Shown here: positions 1 to 5,414 of the stretch, in pieces
Numbering within the stretch: position 1 is the stretch's first letter
Layout: every line of letters starts with the position of its first letter
Source of the DNA: JAJFUG01 sp964473155
Lineage (GTDB): Bacteria > Gemmatimonadota > Glassbacteria > GWA2-58-10
Direction: 5' to 3'
Assembly (NCBI GenBank): GCA_964473155.1
Contig: CAYYNT010000107.1
Location: forward strand, 1 to 8,484
DNA length: 8,484 nucleotides
Program-made: the position numbers and the translations under genes
The notes under the pieces: generated by a model
Database searches by the model: none
What the model saw: only the letters and a program-made list of their open reading frames with translations
Told to the model about the DNA's origin: nothing

Positions 1-392
1 CGCCCGGTGGTGCCTATCTTACCCTTGCCGCGGGCCTTTTCGCGCTCCTGGTCCAGGACTTTGTGGTATTCGAGCAGAAGGTGCGCCTTGCCGCTTATTT
101 TAATCCGCCCCTGTGTTACAATTCCCGCCTTCTGGAGCGTCGCCCGTTCCTGGGCGAAATTGTCGGGGTCGATCACCACTCCGTTGCCGATCACGCAAAC
201 CGGATCTGGATAGATGATCCCTGAGGGGATCTGATGCAGGATAAACTGCTTCCCTTCCACCACAACCGTATGGCCGGCGTTCGCCCCACCCTGGAAACGA
301 GCCACGATGTCGGCTTGTTTCGCCAGATAGTCGACTATTTTTCCCTTACCCTCATCTCCCCACTGGGAGCCGATCACCAAGGTTGCTGGCAC
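1..392 (-). CDS. purA: Adenylosuccinate synthetase, N-terminal part (cut by window edge)
   Basis: PurA joins IMP and aspartate using GTP to give adenylosuccinate, the first step from IMP towards AMP, in the cytoplasm. About 130 residues are visible; full-length family members are about 430, so the C-terminal two thirds lie beyond base 1. The P-loop-like motif GDEGKGK is at residues 12-18, with Asp13 as the catalytic acid, and GGANAGHT is at 35-42 with His41. Both match the numbering of the well-studied E. coli enzyme. The visible end, KIGTTGR, is the start of the conserved IMP-binding loop. I chose the GTG at 392-390 because it places Asp13 and His41 exactly and has a GGGGGTG ribosome site (403-397) four bases upstream. 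A TTG five codons earlier is a less likely start. The gene follows the serA operon on the same strand but has its own promoter. Confidence 0.96.
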   Translation of the reverse strand, partial: MPATLVIGSQWGDEGKGKIVDYLAKQADIVARFQGGANAGHTVVVEGKQFILHQIPSGIIYPDPVCVIGNGVVIDPDNFAQERATLQKAGIVTQGRIKISGKAHLLLEYHKVLDQEREKARGKGKIGTTG

Positions 393-429
393 TGAACACC
401 CCCGCAAGATCTCCCTGCATTTCGAGTTG

Positions 430-451
430 TGTTTTTCGCCCGTGAAAAACA
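430..451 (-). promoter_or_regulatory. Perfect 8-bp inverted repeat at the purA transcript start
   Basis: On the minus strand, TGTTTTTC and GAAAAACA are perfect complements separated by the six bases ACGGGC. The repeat begins at about +1 of the predicted purA promoter. It could be a repressor operator covering the start site or a 5'-terminal mRNA stem-loop. It does not resemble the E. coli PurR box as I know it, and there is no U-tract to make it a terminator. Confidence 0.5.
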
Positions 452-458
452 GTCAGGT

Positions 459-487
459 AATCTATCCCACAAAGGCGGGACTGTCAA
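459..487 (-). promoter_or_regulatory. Sigma70-type promoter for purA
   Basis: On the minus strand a perfect -35 box TTGACA (487-482) is followed by a 17-base spacer and a -10 box TAGATT (464-459, 4 of 6 consensus). Transcription would start near 452, giving a leader of about 60 nt before the GTG start of purA. The spacer itself contains a short inverted repeat, TCCC-N8-GGGA. This suggests purA is transcribed independently of the serine operon upstream. No activity data are available; the call rests on box match and spacing. Confidence 0.7.
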
Positions 488-527
488 GCAGAAATGAAGA
501 TGGATTCGGAACCCCGTAAACGGAGAT

Positions 528-1304
528 TCAGAGGCCGGTCGGAGCATCAAGGAAAGAAACGGTAAGTCCGAACCGCGCCGACATATGTTCTGAAAGCGCT
601 TTCAGTCCCGGTGTTTCGGTGGCGTAATGACCGGCGAATATTACGTTGACTCCCCACTCGCGGGCGAAATGATATAACGTGTGGCTGGCCTCTCCGGTAA
701 TAAATGTGTCGATCTGACGGGAGAGCGGTTCAGTAAGCATTTTCGCCCCTCCGCCGGAGCAGATTCCAATACGTTCGACTTTTTCCGGCCCGAACGCCAG
801 GACCTGGCTGCGCGTCTCAAGAAGGCTGTTCAGCCGGCTGATGAAATCGTTCAGCTCGAATGCATGGCCTGCCGAGGCGATAATGCCGATGGGCAAGCCT
901 TTCTCGACAGCGAGCGGGCCAACGGTTTGAAGACCCAGCTTGACGGCGAGCGTGGCGTTATGACCGAGTACGGGATGGAAATCAAGCGGGAGATGCGCTG
1001 CGTACAACGAGACGCCGGCATCCAGCAGGGATTTGACCCTTGAGCGGTGCGATCCCGTTATCGCCATCGGTTTGCCCCAGAACAGGCCGTGATGGACAAT
1101 CAGCATGTTCGCGCCGGTCTCGATGCACATGCGGATAGTTTCCATCGATGTGTCCACCGAAAACGCCAGGGCTTTCACATGCGGATCGCCCTCCACCTGG
1201 AGGCCGTTGAGCGATGAGTCCACCGCCTCCCAGCGGCCTGTCTCAAGCAGCTCATCCAGGTATCGGACCATCTCCGCCAGCGGTATGACAGTCTCCGCTT
1301 TCAT
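528..1304 (-). CDS. NIF3/YbgI-family dinuclear metal protein (GTP cyclohydrolase I type 2 homologue)
   Basis: This is a 258-residue protein that aligns along its whole length with E. coli YbgI (about 247 residues) as I remember it. Shared features are NGLQVEG (33-39), VHHGLFW (70-76), HLPLDFHP followed by GHN (104-116), the SGGG turn (183-186), FITGE (201-205) and AGHYATE (224-230). The family's two-metal site is built from His71, His72, Asp108, His226 and Glu230, all present. The biochemical role is unsettled; databases often label it GTP cyclohydrolase 1 type 2, which should be treated as provisional. The ATG at 1304 lies one base after the serA stop (TGA-T-ATG) with GGAAG six bases upstream. 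A GTG at 1322, overlapping the serA end, would add six residues and is less likely. It is the last gene of the operon. Confidence 0.93.
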   Translation of the reverse strand: MKAETVIPLAEMVRYLDELLETGRWEAVDSSLNGLQVEGDPHVKALAFSVDTSMETIRMCIETGANMLIVHHGLFWGKPMAITGSHRSRVKSLLDAGVSLYAAHLPLDFHPVLGHNATLAVKLGLQTVGPLAVEKGLPIGIIASAGHAFELNDFISRLNSLLETRSQVLAFGPEKVERIGICSGGGAKMLTEPLSRQIDTFITGEASHTLYHFAREWGVNVIFAGHYATETPGLKALSEHMSARFGLTVSFLDAPTGL

Positions 1305-1305
1305 A

Positions 1306-2889
1306 TCAGACTTCCACGACACGCGCGAACTGGATCGCCTCGATAGCGCGCACCTTTTGCATCACGCTTTCCGGGATCACTGAATCCACGCTGATAAGCG
1401 AGAGCGTGTTCCGGCGGCTGTCATCCCGTCCCAGACGGTATTCGCCGATATTCAGACCAGCCTCGCCCAGGGCCATGCCCACCCGGCCGATAACGCCGGG
1501 CACATCCGCGTTCTTGATCACCAGAAGGTGCCCGCGCGGATTGACATCCATGTGGAACTCGTTTATCCGCACTATGCGCTGAAGCTCGCCTCCGAAGACC
1601 GTGCCCACCACTGTGCAGGTTTCCTGGTCCGTAACCACCGTGCAGGCTACCTGGCTGGTGTAGTCCGCCCGGTCGGTGACAGCTCCCTCGACCTTTATGC
1701 CGCGCTGACGGGCCAGGAAAGGAGCGTTCACAAAATTGACATTTCCTCCCGTGACCGGAGTCAAAAGGCCCTTGAGCAGGGTCAGCTTGAGAGGCTGGAG
1801 CGCCTCGGCGCATGAGCCGGCGCAACTGATACTCACCTCACGCAAACCGCCGCTCACATACTTGGCCATGAACACGCCGATCCGTCCGGTCAGCTCCACG
1901 TAGGGCCCGAACTTTTCGAGCAGCGAAAAATCCGTGATAGGCATGTTGACCGCGTTATCGAACACGTTCCGCATGAGCGCCGCCTCGATCTGCTCCGCGA
2001 TCTGAACGCCCACGTTGATCTGCGCCTCATGGGTCGACGCCCCCAGGTGCGGGGTGGCGACAACGCGCTCATGCGTAACAAGCTCGAACGACTCCGGCGG
2101 CTCCATGCTGAAAACATCTAAGGCCGCTCCCGCAATCTGTCCCTCGTTCAGGGCGGCCAGCAGGGCGGTTTCATCGATCAGGGCGCCGCGGGCGCAGTTA
2201 ACCAGAAAGGCGCTCTTTTTCATCCGTCCCAGCAGTCCGGCGTTCACCATCTTTTTGGTCGTCTCGGTCACCGGCATGTGCAGGGTTACAATGTCCGCTT
2301 TTTCGAACAACTCTTCCAGACCGGCCAGGGTGATATCCTGTTCCTGAGCGCGGGTTTCTGAAATGAAAGGATCGTAGGCCAGCACGCGCATCCTGAAAGC
2401 CTGGGCGAAGCGGGCCACCTCGCTGCCGATCCGTCCGAGGCCGACTATGCCCAGGATCTTGCCGTTCAGTTCGGCGCCCACAAACTTACTACGCTCCCAT
2501 TTGCCGGATTTGAACGAGGCCACGGCGGACGGTATTTTCCGCGCCAGGGCCAGAAGTATTCCCCAGGTGTGCTCGGCCGCGGCGACGGTATTGCCGCTTG
2601 GGGTGTTCATTACAACAATCCCGCGCTCCGTGGCGGCGTCCAGGTCGACATTGTCCACTCCCACGCCGGCCCGGCCGATCACCTTGAGGCTGTCGGCGGA
2701 CTCGATCACCCGGCGGGTCACTTTAACACCGCTGCGGATCACCAGGGCCTGAGCTCCGGGGACCGCTTCCGCCAGACCCGTCTCATCCAGGCCGGTCTTT
2801 ATCTCGATCAAGGCGCCCTCGATCCGGCGCAGCACCGAAAGCCCCTCCTCCGACAACGGGTCGGCGACCAGAATCCTCAGCTTGTCCAT
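1306..2889 (-). CDS. serA: D-3-phosphoglycerate dehydrogenase, long form with ACT domain
   Basis: SerA oxidises 3-phosphoglycerate to 3-phosphohydroxypyruvate with NAD, the first committed step of serine synthesis in the cytoplasm. The 527 residues match the long (type 1) form. The substrate-binding lobe is split around a Rossmann domain with GLGRIG at 150-155 and an acidic residue in YDP (Asp173) suited to NAD. The catalytic triad is visible: Arg234 in NCARGA, Glu263 in FSMEPP and His281 in TPHLGAS. An intervening ASB-like domain spans roughly 320-452, and a C-terminal ACT domain (about 454-527, with ADVPGVIGRVG) is where serine normally binds to inhibit the enzyme in this family. The start is firm: ATG at 2889 with GGAGGT (2900-2895) five bases upstream. 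It lies 22 nt after the DUF1015 gene and one base before the NIF3-like gene, so all three are probably one transcript. Confidence 0.97.
   Translation of the reverse strand: MDKLRILVADPLSEEGLSVLRRIEGALIEIKTGLDETGLAEAVPGAQALVIRSGVKVTRRVIESADSLKVIGRAGVGVDNVDLDAATERGIVVMNTPSGNTVAAAEHTWGILLALARKIPSAVASFKSGKWERSKFVGAELNGKILGIVGLGRIGSEVARFAQAFRMRVLAYDPFISETRAQEQDITLAGLEELFEKADIVTLHMPVTETTKKMVNAGLLGRMKKSAFLVNCARGALIDETALLAALNEGQIAGAALDVFSMEPPESFELVTHERVVATPHLGASTHEAQINVGVQIAEQIEAALMRNVFDNAVNMPITDFSLLEKFGPYVELTGRIGVFMAKYVSGGLREVSISCAGSCAEALQPLKLTLLKGLLTPVTGGNVNFVNAPFLARQRGIKVEGAVTDRADYTSQVACTVVTDQETCTVVGTVFGGELQRIVRINEFHMDVNPRGHLLVIKNADVPGVIGRVGMALGEAGLNIGEYRLGRDDSRRNTLSLISVDSVIPESVMQKVRAIEAIQFARVVEV
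1311..1315 (-). promoter_or_regulatory. Ribosome site that decides the NIF3-like start
   Basis: GGAAG on the minus strand lies inside the last codons of serA, six bases before the ATG at 1304. It favours that ATG over the GTG at 1322, which would lie upstream of this site. Ribosomes finishing serA would terminate right at this start, so translational coupling is likely. Confidence 0.55.
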
Positions 2890-2911
2890 GTCTGACCTCC
2901 GGGAGAGACCA

Positions 2912-4237
2912 TTAAAGATTGATCTTGTTGATGACCAGTCCGGTCAGCATCTTGGGGTAGAAATCGGTTGATTTCTGCGGCATGCATTCGCCCCGGTCAG
3001 CCAAGGCCACCACCTGGTCCACGCGGGTGGAGTTCAGGAAGAACACGGCCTGATGCGCTTTTTCGGCTTGTGTCACCAGGGAAAGCGCCTCTTCAGGCTC
3101 GCGGACATATGTGACATGATCCGCGCGCTCCAGCGATTTTTCGTCAATCCCCAGCCGCGGCTCGATTATCAGCTTGTGCAGGATTGTCACATCCAGGCCT
3201 TTCCAGTCCGGGCTGCCCGTGCCGCTGATCCGCGCGGACAGGTCGACCTCCGGGCGAAGACGCAGGGTTTGAAGTTTATCCATACCACGGGCGGAGAAAA
3301 CGAACGAATGGCTTTCTCCGGCGATTACCTTAAGCTGGGCTGTCAGATTGTCCGGAGTGGCAGGTCCAGCCGTGGAGATATTGAAATCGGATTTCAGCGT
3401 TCCGAGCAGTTCTTTTGGATCGAAACCTTTCAATCCAAAAATAACCCGGTGCGTGGGAAGAACGCTCAGACCCGGGTCCTCGAGACAGACAAAGCTCATC
3501 ATAGCGTGGCTGATCGCCTCATCGCCGATGGCCTGCACGCCCTGGGCGGCCTTTTCCCGCCACCAGTTAAGCGCGGTCTCGTAGCGATGATGTCCATCCG
3601 CGATGTACAGGTTTTTCCCGCGCATCAGTTCCTGAACCTTCCGCACGGCGTTCTCATCATCCACCTTCCAGACAGAGTGTGTCACGCCATACTCGTCCTG
3701 CACCTGGATGAAAGGCTCGCGTCCCGATATGCAACTGTCGAAAACGCCGTTGATCCTGTATTCTGGATCGGAATAGAGCATGAAAAGCTGGCCGAACTGG
3801 CTGCCGGTGGCGCGGGTCAGCTTGAGACGGTCCACTTTAGGTCCGCTGTGGGTGTGCTCGTGGGGGCGGATCACCCGGTCGGCATAATCGTAGAGCTGTC
3901 CCAGCCCGATAAAGCCTTTGCGCGTGCGCGTTTCATTTCCGCCCGGAACCCGGTAGGTCTGATGATACGGGTAGAATCCCGGCCTGATCTCCCGTCGCAG
4001 GATTCCCCCGGCGAGCCAGCGCTCGAAAACACCCGCGGCTTTTTCGTAAACACTGTCATCATTGTCGCCCGGCCCGGCCGGAAGGATCACCCGGACGATG
4101 TTGTTCGGGCTGGCTTTAAGATAGCTCTGTTTCATCTCCGGATTGATCTTGTCGTAGGGCTGAGTGACCAGCTTTTCATACGATCCGGCTTTCTGGGGGT
4201 CGAAAGAAATGCCGCGGAAAGGGAAAATATCTGCCAT
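2912..4237 (-). CDS. DUF1015 family protein, first gene of the serA operon
   Basis: The 441-residue protein fits the DUF1015 (COG4198) family in length and motifs. These include the N-terminal FPFRGI (5-10) and QPYDKI (26-31), RPHEHT (124-129), the signature YIADGHHRYETA (211-222), and a C-terminal MPQKSTDFYPK segment (419-429). No signal peptide or membrane segment is seen, so it should be cytoplasmic. Its function is not established in what I can see here. The DGHHR core recalls the motif of the ParB/sulfiredoxin-fold serine kinases (SerK, SbnI). It sits directly upstream of serA, 22 nt away on the same strand, which points to serine or phosphoserine metabolism. The ATG at 4237 has only a weak ribosome site (GGGAT about nine bases upstream). 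It is the likely promoter-proximal gene of the operon. Confidence 0.9.
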   Translation of the reverse strand: MADIFPFRGISFDPQKAGSYEKLVTQPYDKINPEMKQSYLKASPNNIVRVILPAGPGDNDDSVYEKAAGVFERWLAGGILRREIRPGFYPYHQTYRVPGGNETRTRKGFIGLGQLYDYADRVIRPHEHTHSGPKVDRLKLTRATGSQFGQLFMLYSDPEYRINGVFDSCISGREPFIQVQDEYGVTHSVWKVDDENAVRKVQELMRGKNLYIADGHHRYETALNWWREKAAQGVQAIGDEAISHAMMSFVCLEDPGLSVLPTHRVIFGLKGFDPKELLGTLKSDFNISTAGPATPDNLTAQLKVIAGESHSFVFSARGMDKLQTLRLRPEVDLSARISGTGSPDWKGLDVTILHKLIIEPRLGIDEKSLERADHVTYVREPEEALSLVTQAEKAHQAVFFLNSTRVDQVVALADRGECMPQKSTDFYPKMLTGLVINKINL

Positions 4238-4335
4238 TGTCTTATCCCGGGGATTTAAGGGCTGGAGAGATTTAATCCATCCGTGAAAAATCGAGCTTAA
4301 ACTTAATATATCAGACTATGGCCGGACAAGCATAA

Positions 4336-4363
4336 TTTCTAATTTGACACGGAACTCTGTAAA
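4336..4363 (-). promoter_or_regulatory. Possible promoter of the DUF1015-serA-NIF3 operon (weak)
   Basis: On the minus strand TTTACA (4363-4358) is followed after 16 bases by TAGAAA (4341-4336). Transcription would start near 4329, giving a leader of about 90 nt. The -35 box is 5 of 6 and the -10 box 4 of 6. Other weak pairs exist closer to the gene, for example TTGTCC with TATTAA at 15-base spacing, so the exact promoter is uncertain. Confidence 0.28.
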
Positions 4364-4370
4364 ACCGTGT
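4347..4370. promoter_or_regulatory. Inverted repeat ACACGG-N12-CCGTGT, operator-like
   Basis: Perfect 6-bp arms (4347-4352 and 4365-4370) are separated by 12 bases, giving half-sites about 18 bp centre to centre. The repeat encloses the possible -35 box of the serine operon. That spacing and position suit a dimeric repressor, but 6-bp arms also arise by chance and I recognise no known regulator site. Confidence 0.3.
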
Positions 4371-4395
4371 GTAAAATGGCGGAAAGATTCAGTCG

Positions 4396-4424
4396 AGGAG
4401 GTCCGGCCAGTTGCCAGACCTCCT
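4396..4424 (-). terminator. Stem-loop after the DUF6448 gene, probable transcript end
   Basis: Minus-strand arms AGGAGGTC and GACCTCCT pair perfectly over 8 bp. The stem continues inward through one wobble pair and a GGC/GCC pair to a five-base loop, AACTG. It begins 15 nt past the DUF6448 stop at 4440. On the minus strand only a poor T-run (ATCTTT) follows, several bases downstream, so it may act as an imperfect terminator or a 3'-end stabiliser rather than a textbook intrinsic terminator. It also separates this gene from the serine operon downstream. Confidence 0.5.
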
Positions 4425-4439
4425 GTCTTGGGATGGTTT

Positions 4440-5069
4440 TCAGTGTTCATGAGCGGCTGTATTGCCGACTGCTCCGAGCTCATGATTCCCGGCGGATATC
4501 GTGCGGGTCAACCCTTCCACATAATGTACGTACATGACATAGGCCTCCACATATTCCCGTCCGGCCGCCACGTTGTGTTCAGCGTGTTTCCGGGCCTCAA
4601 GAGCATGCTCGAACCTGCTGCGGACTCCCTGCGCGGCCCCGGAGCCGATCTTTTCCGCCAGGGTTTCCACGGAACCGCTGTCCAGCGCTTCATCCGCCAG
4701 CCGGACCGAGGGCTCGATTTCAGAGCCGGAAGGTTTAAGACCGGTGAATGGAGCGCCCTCACCGGCCCTGTGCACTCGGACCAGGGTCTCGAAGAAATAC
4801 CTGTCAGCCAGTTTCCTGGCCTCATCACCCGTTTTCCGCACGGCGAGCGCGCTCTGGAACGCCTCCCGGATCTCCGCCTCGCCCTCCTCTTTCACCCATT
4901 TCAATACCGGAGTGATATTCCCGCTTTCAAGAGCAGTCCGCGCATCACGCACCACCGGTCCATCCATCGTGTCGCAGTGTGCATGAGAGGGAGCGGCGTT
5001 TGCGAGCATTAACCCGGCCGTTAACCCGATGACGGTCATTAATCTGTTGACGATTCTGTTAAAAGACAT
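4440..5069 (-). CDS. Exported DUF6448 family protein
   Basis: The 209-residue protein has a clear signal peptide: basic residues at 5-9, a hydrophobic stretch at about 10-26, and a signal peptidase I site at SHA|HC (after Ala30). The mature protein, about 179 residues, would start HCDTMDGPVV, the hallmark N-terminus of the family I know as DUF6448. Further family-like segments are PVLKWVKEEGEAEIREAF (54-71), LADRYFFETLVRVHRAGEGAP (87-107, with His100) and AGREYVEAYVMYVHYVEG (169-186, with His182). It is predicted to be mostly helical and periplasmic or secreted. Function is unknown. His31, His100, His162, His165, His182 and the terminal HEH could bind metal, which is inference. The start has GGGAG six bases upstream. 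It has its own promoter and diverges from the helicase gene, with no obvious functional link to it. Confidence 0.9.
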   Translation of the reverse strand: MSFNRIVNRLMTVIGLTAGLMLANAAPSHAHCDTMDGPVVRDARTALESGNITPVLKWVKEEGEAEIREAFQSALAVRKTGDEARKLADRYFFETLVRVHRAGEGAPFTGLKPSGSEIEPSVRLADEALDSGSVETLAEKIGSGAAQGVRSRFEHALEARKHAEHNVAAGREYVEAYVMYVHYVEGLTRTISAGNHELGAVGNTAAHEH

Positions 5070-5119
5070 ATGAGGCTCCCTGTTGAGTTGTGATTATAAA
5101 AGGATATTAAACTCTTATT

Positions 5120-5148
5120 ATCATAAAAAGAGACAAGGATAAAGTCAA
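5120..5148 (-). promoter_or_regulatory. Sigma70-type promoter for the DUF6448 gene
   Basis: On the minus strand TTGACT (5148-5143, 5 of 6) is followed after exactly 17 bases by TATGAT (5125-5120, 5 of 6), in an AT-rich stretch. Transcription would begin near 5113, giving a leader of about 45 nt to the ATG at 5069. This is a strong constitutive-looking promoter by sequence. Confidence 0.7.
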
Positions 5149-5233
5149 GGCCTGGGGTAAAAAATTAAGGTTTATTGCATACCTTGACGCAGGGAGTTAA
5201 CTTTTTACTCGTTTAAGAGATGTTGATTTTTTC

Positions 5234-5283
5234 AGTGAGATGAGCGCTGGTAAGCGTGGAAGTGGCGCCACATTCCTCTCATT
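5234..5283 (+). other. Possible three-way-junction RNA or palindrome cluster between divergent genes
   Basis: This lies in the 345-bp divergent gap (5070-5414) that has no convincing gene. Bases 5234-5240 (AGTGAGA) can pair with 5277-5283 (TCTCATT) over 7 bp with one wobble. Inside are two hairpins: GCGCT-GGTA-AGCGT (5244-5257), and next to it a near-palindrome, GGAAGTGG with CCACATTCC (5258-5276), that has one bulged A. The centre of the latter is the perfect 10-bp palindrome GTGGCGCCAC (5262-5271). The element could be a structured 5' leader of the helicase gene, a small RNA, or DNA operator sites. I found it by eye and have no statistics or homologues. The rest of the gap holds the DUF6448 promoter (5120-5148) and AT-rich sequence with no convincing plus-strand promoter. 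Confidence 0.3.
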
Positions 5284-5348
5284 CGAGCAGCGAAATGGAA
5301 GAATTCATCCGCCGTACAAAGTTGTGTCAGAAAGGATTTCGAGCCGGG

Positions 5349-5387
5349 TTTTCCCTGAAAGCGGGAAGGTTGTCAGATGCTTGTCAG
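5349..5387 (+). repeat. Small hairpin and 11-bp-spaced direct repeats before the helicase gene
   Basis: A hairpin TTCCC-N7-GGGAA (5351-5367, extendable by two wobble pairs to 5349-5369) is followed by two copies of TTGTCAG (5370-5376 and 5381-5387). The copies are 11 bp apart, one helical turn. They could be tandem half-sites for a regulator on one DNA face. Such short repeats also occur by chance. Confidence 0.25.
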
Positions 5388-5414
5388 GCGGACGGTGAAT
5401 AATCCGGTCTGAAA

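Noticed and set aside
505..527. Possible terminator after the NIF3-like gene (CTCCG-TTTA-CGGGG on the minus strand)
   Set aside because: The stem is only 5 bp with a wobble and no T-run follows; too weak to call.
3053..4258. 401-codon open frame on the plus strand opposite the DUF1015 gene
   Set aside because: It is antisense to a clear family member, has no recognisable domain, and is explained by codon-position GC bias.
5184..5211. TTGACG as a -35 box for a plus-strand helicase promoter
   Set aside because: No acceptable -10 box lies 15-19 bases downstream (best is TACTCG).
5236..5276. Hammerhead ribozyme resemblance (GATGA, hairpin, GGAA, hairpin)
   Set aside because: The required CTGATGA core reads GAGATGA: both C3 and U4 are replaced and stem I does not pair in the right register.
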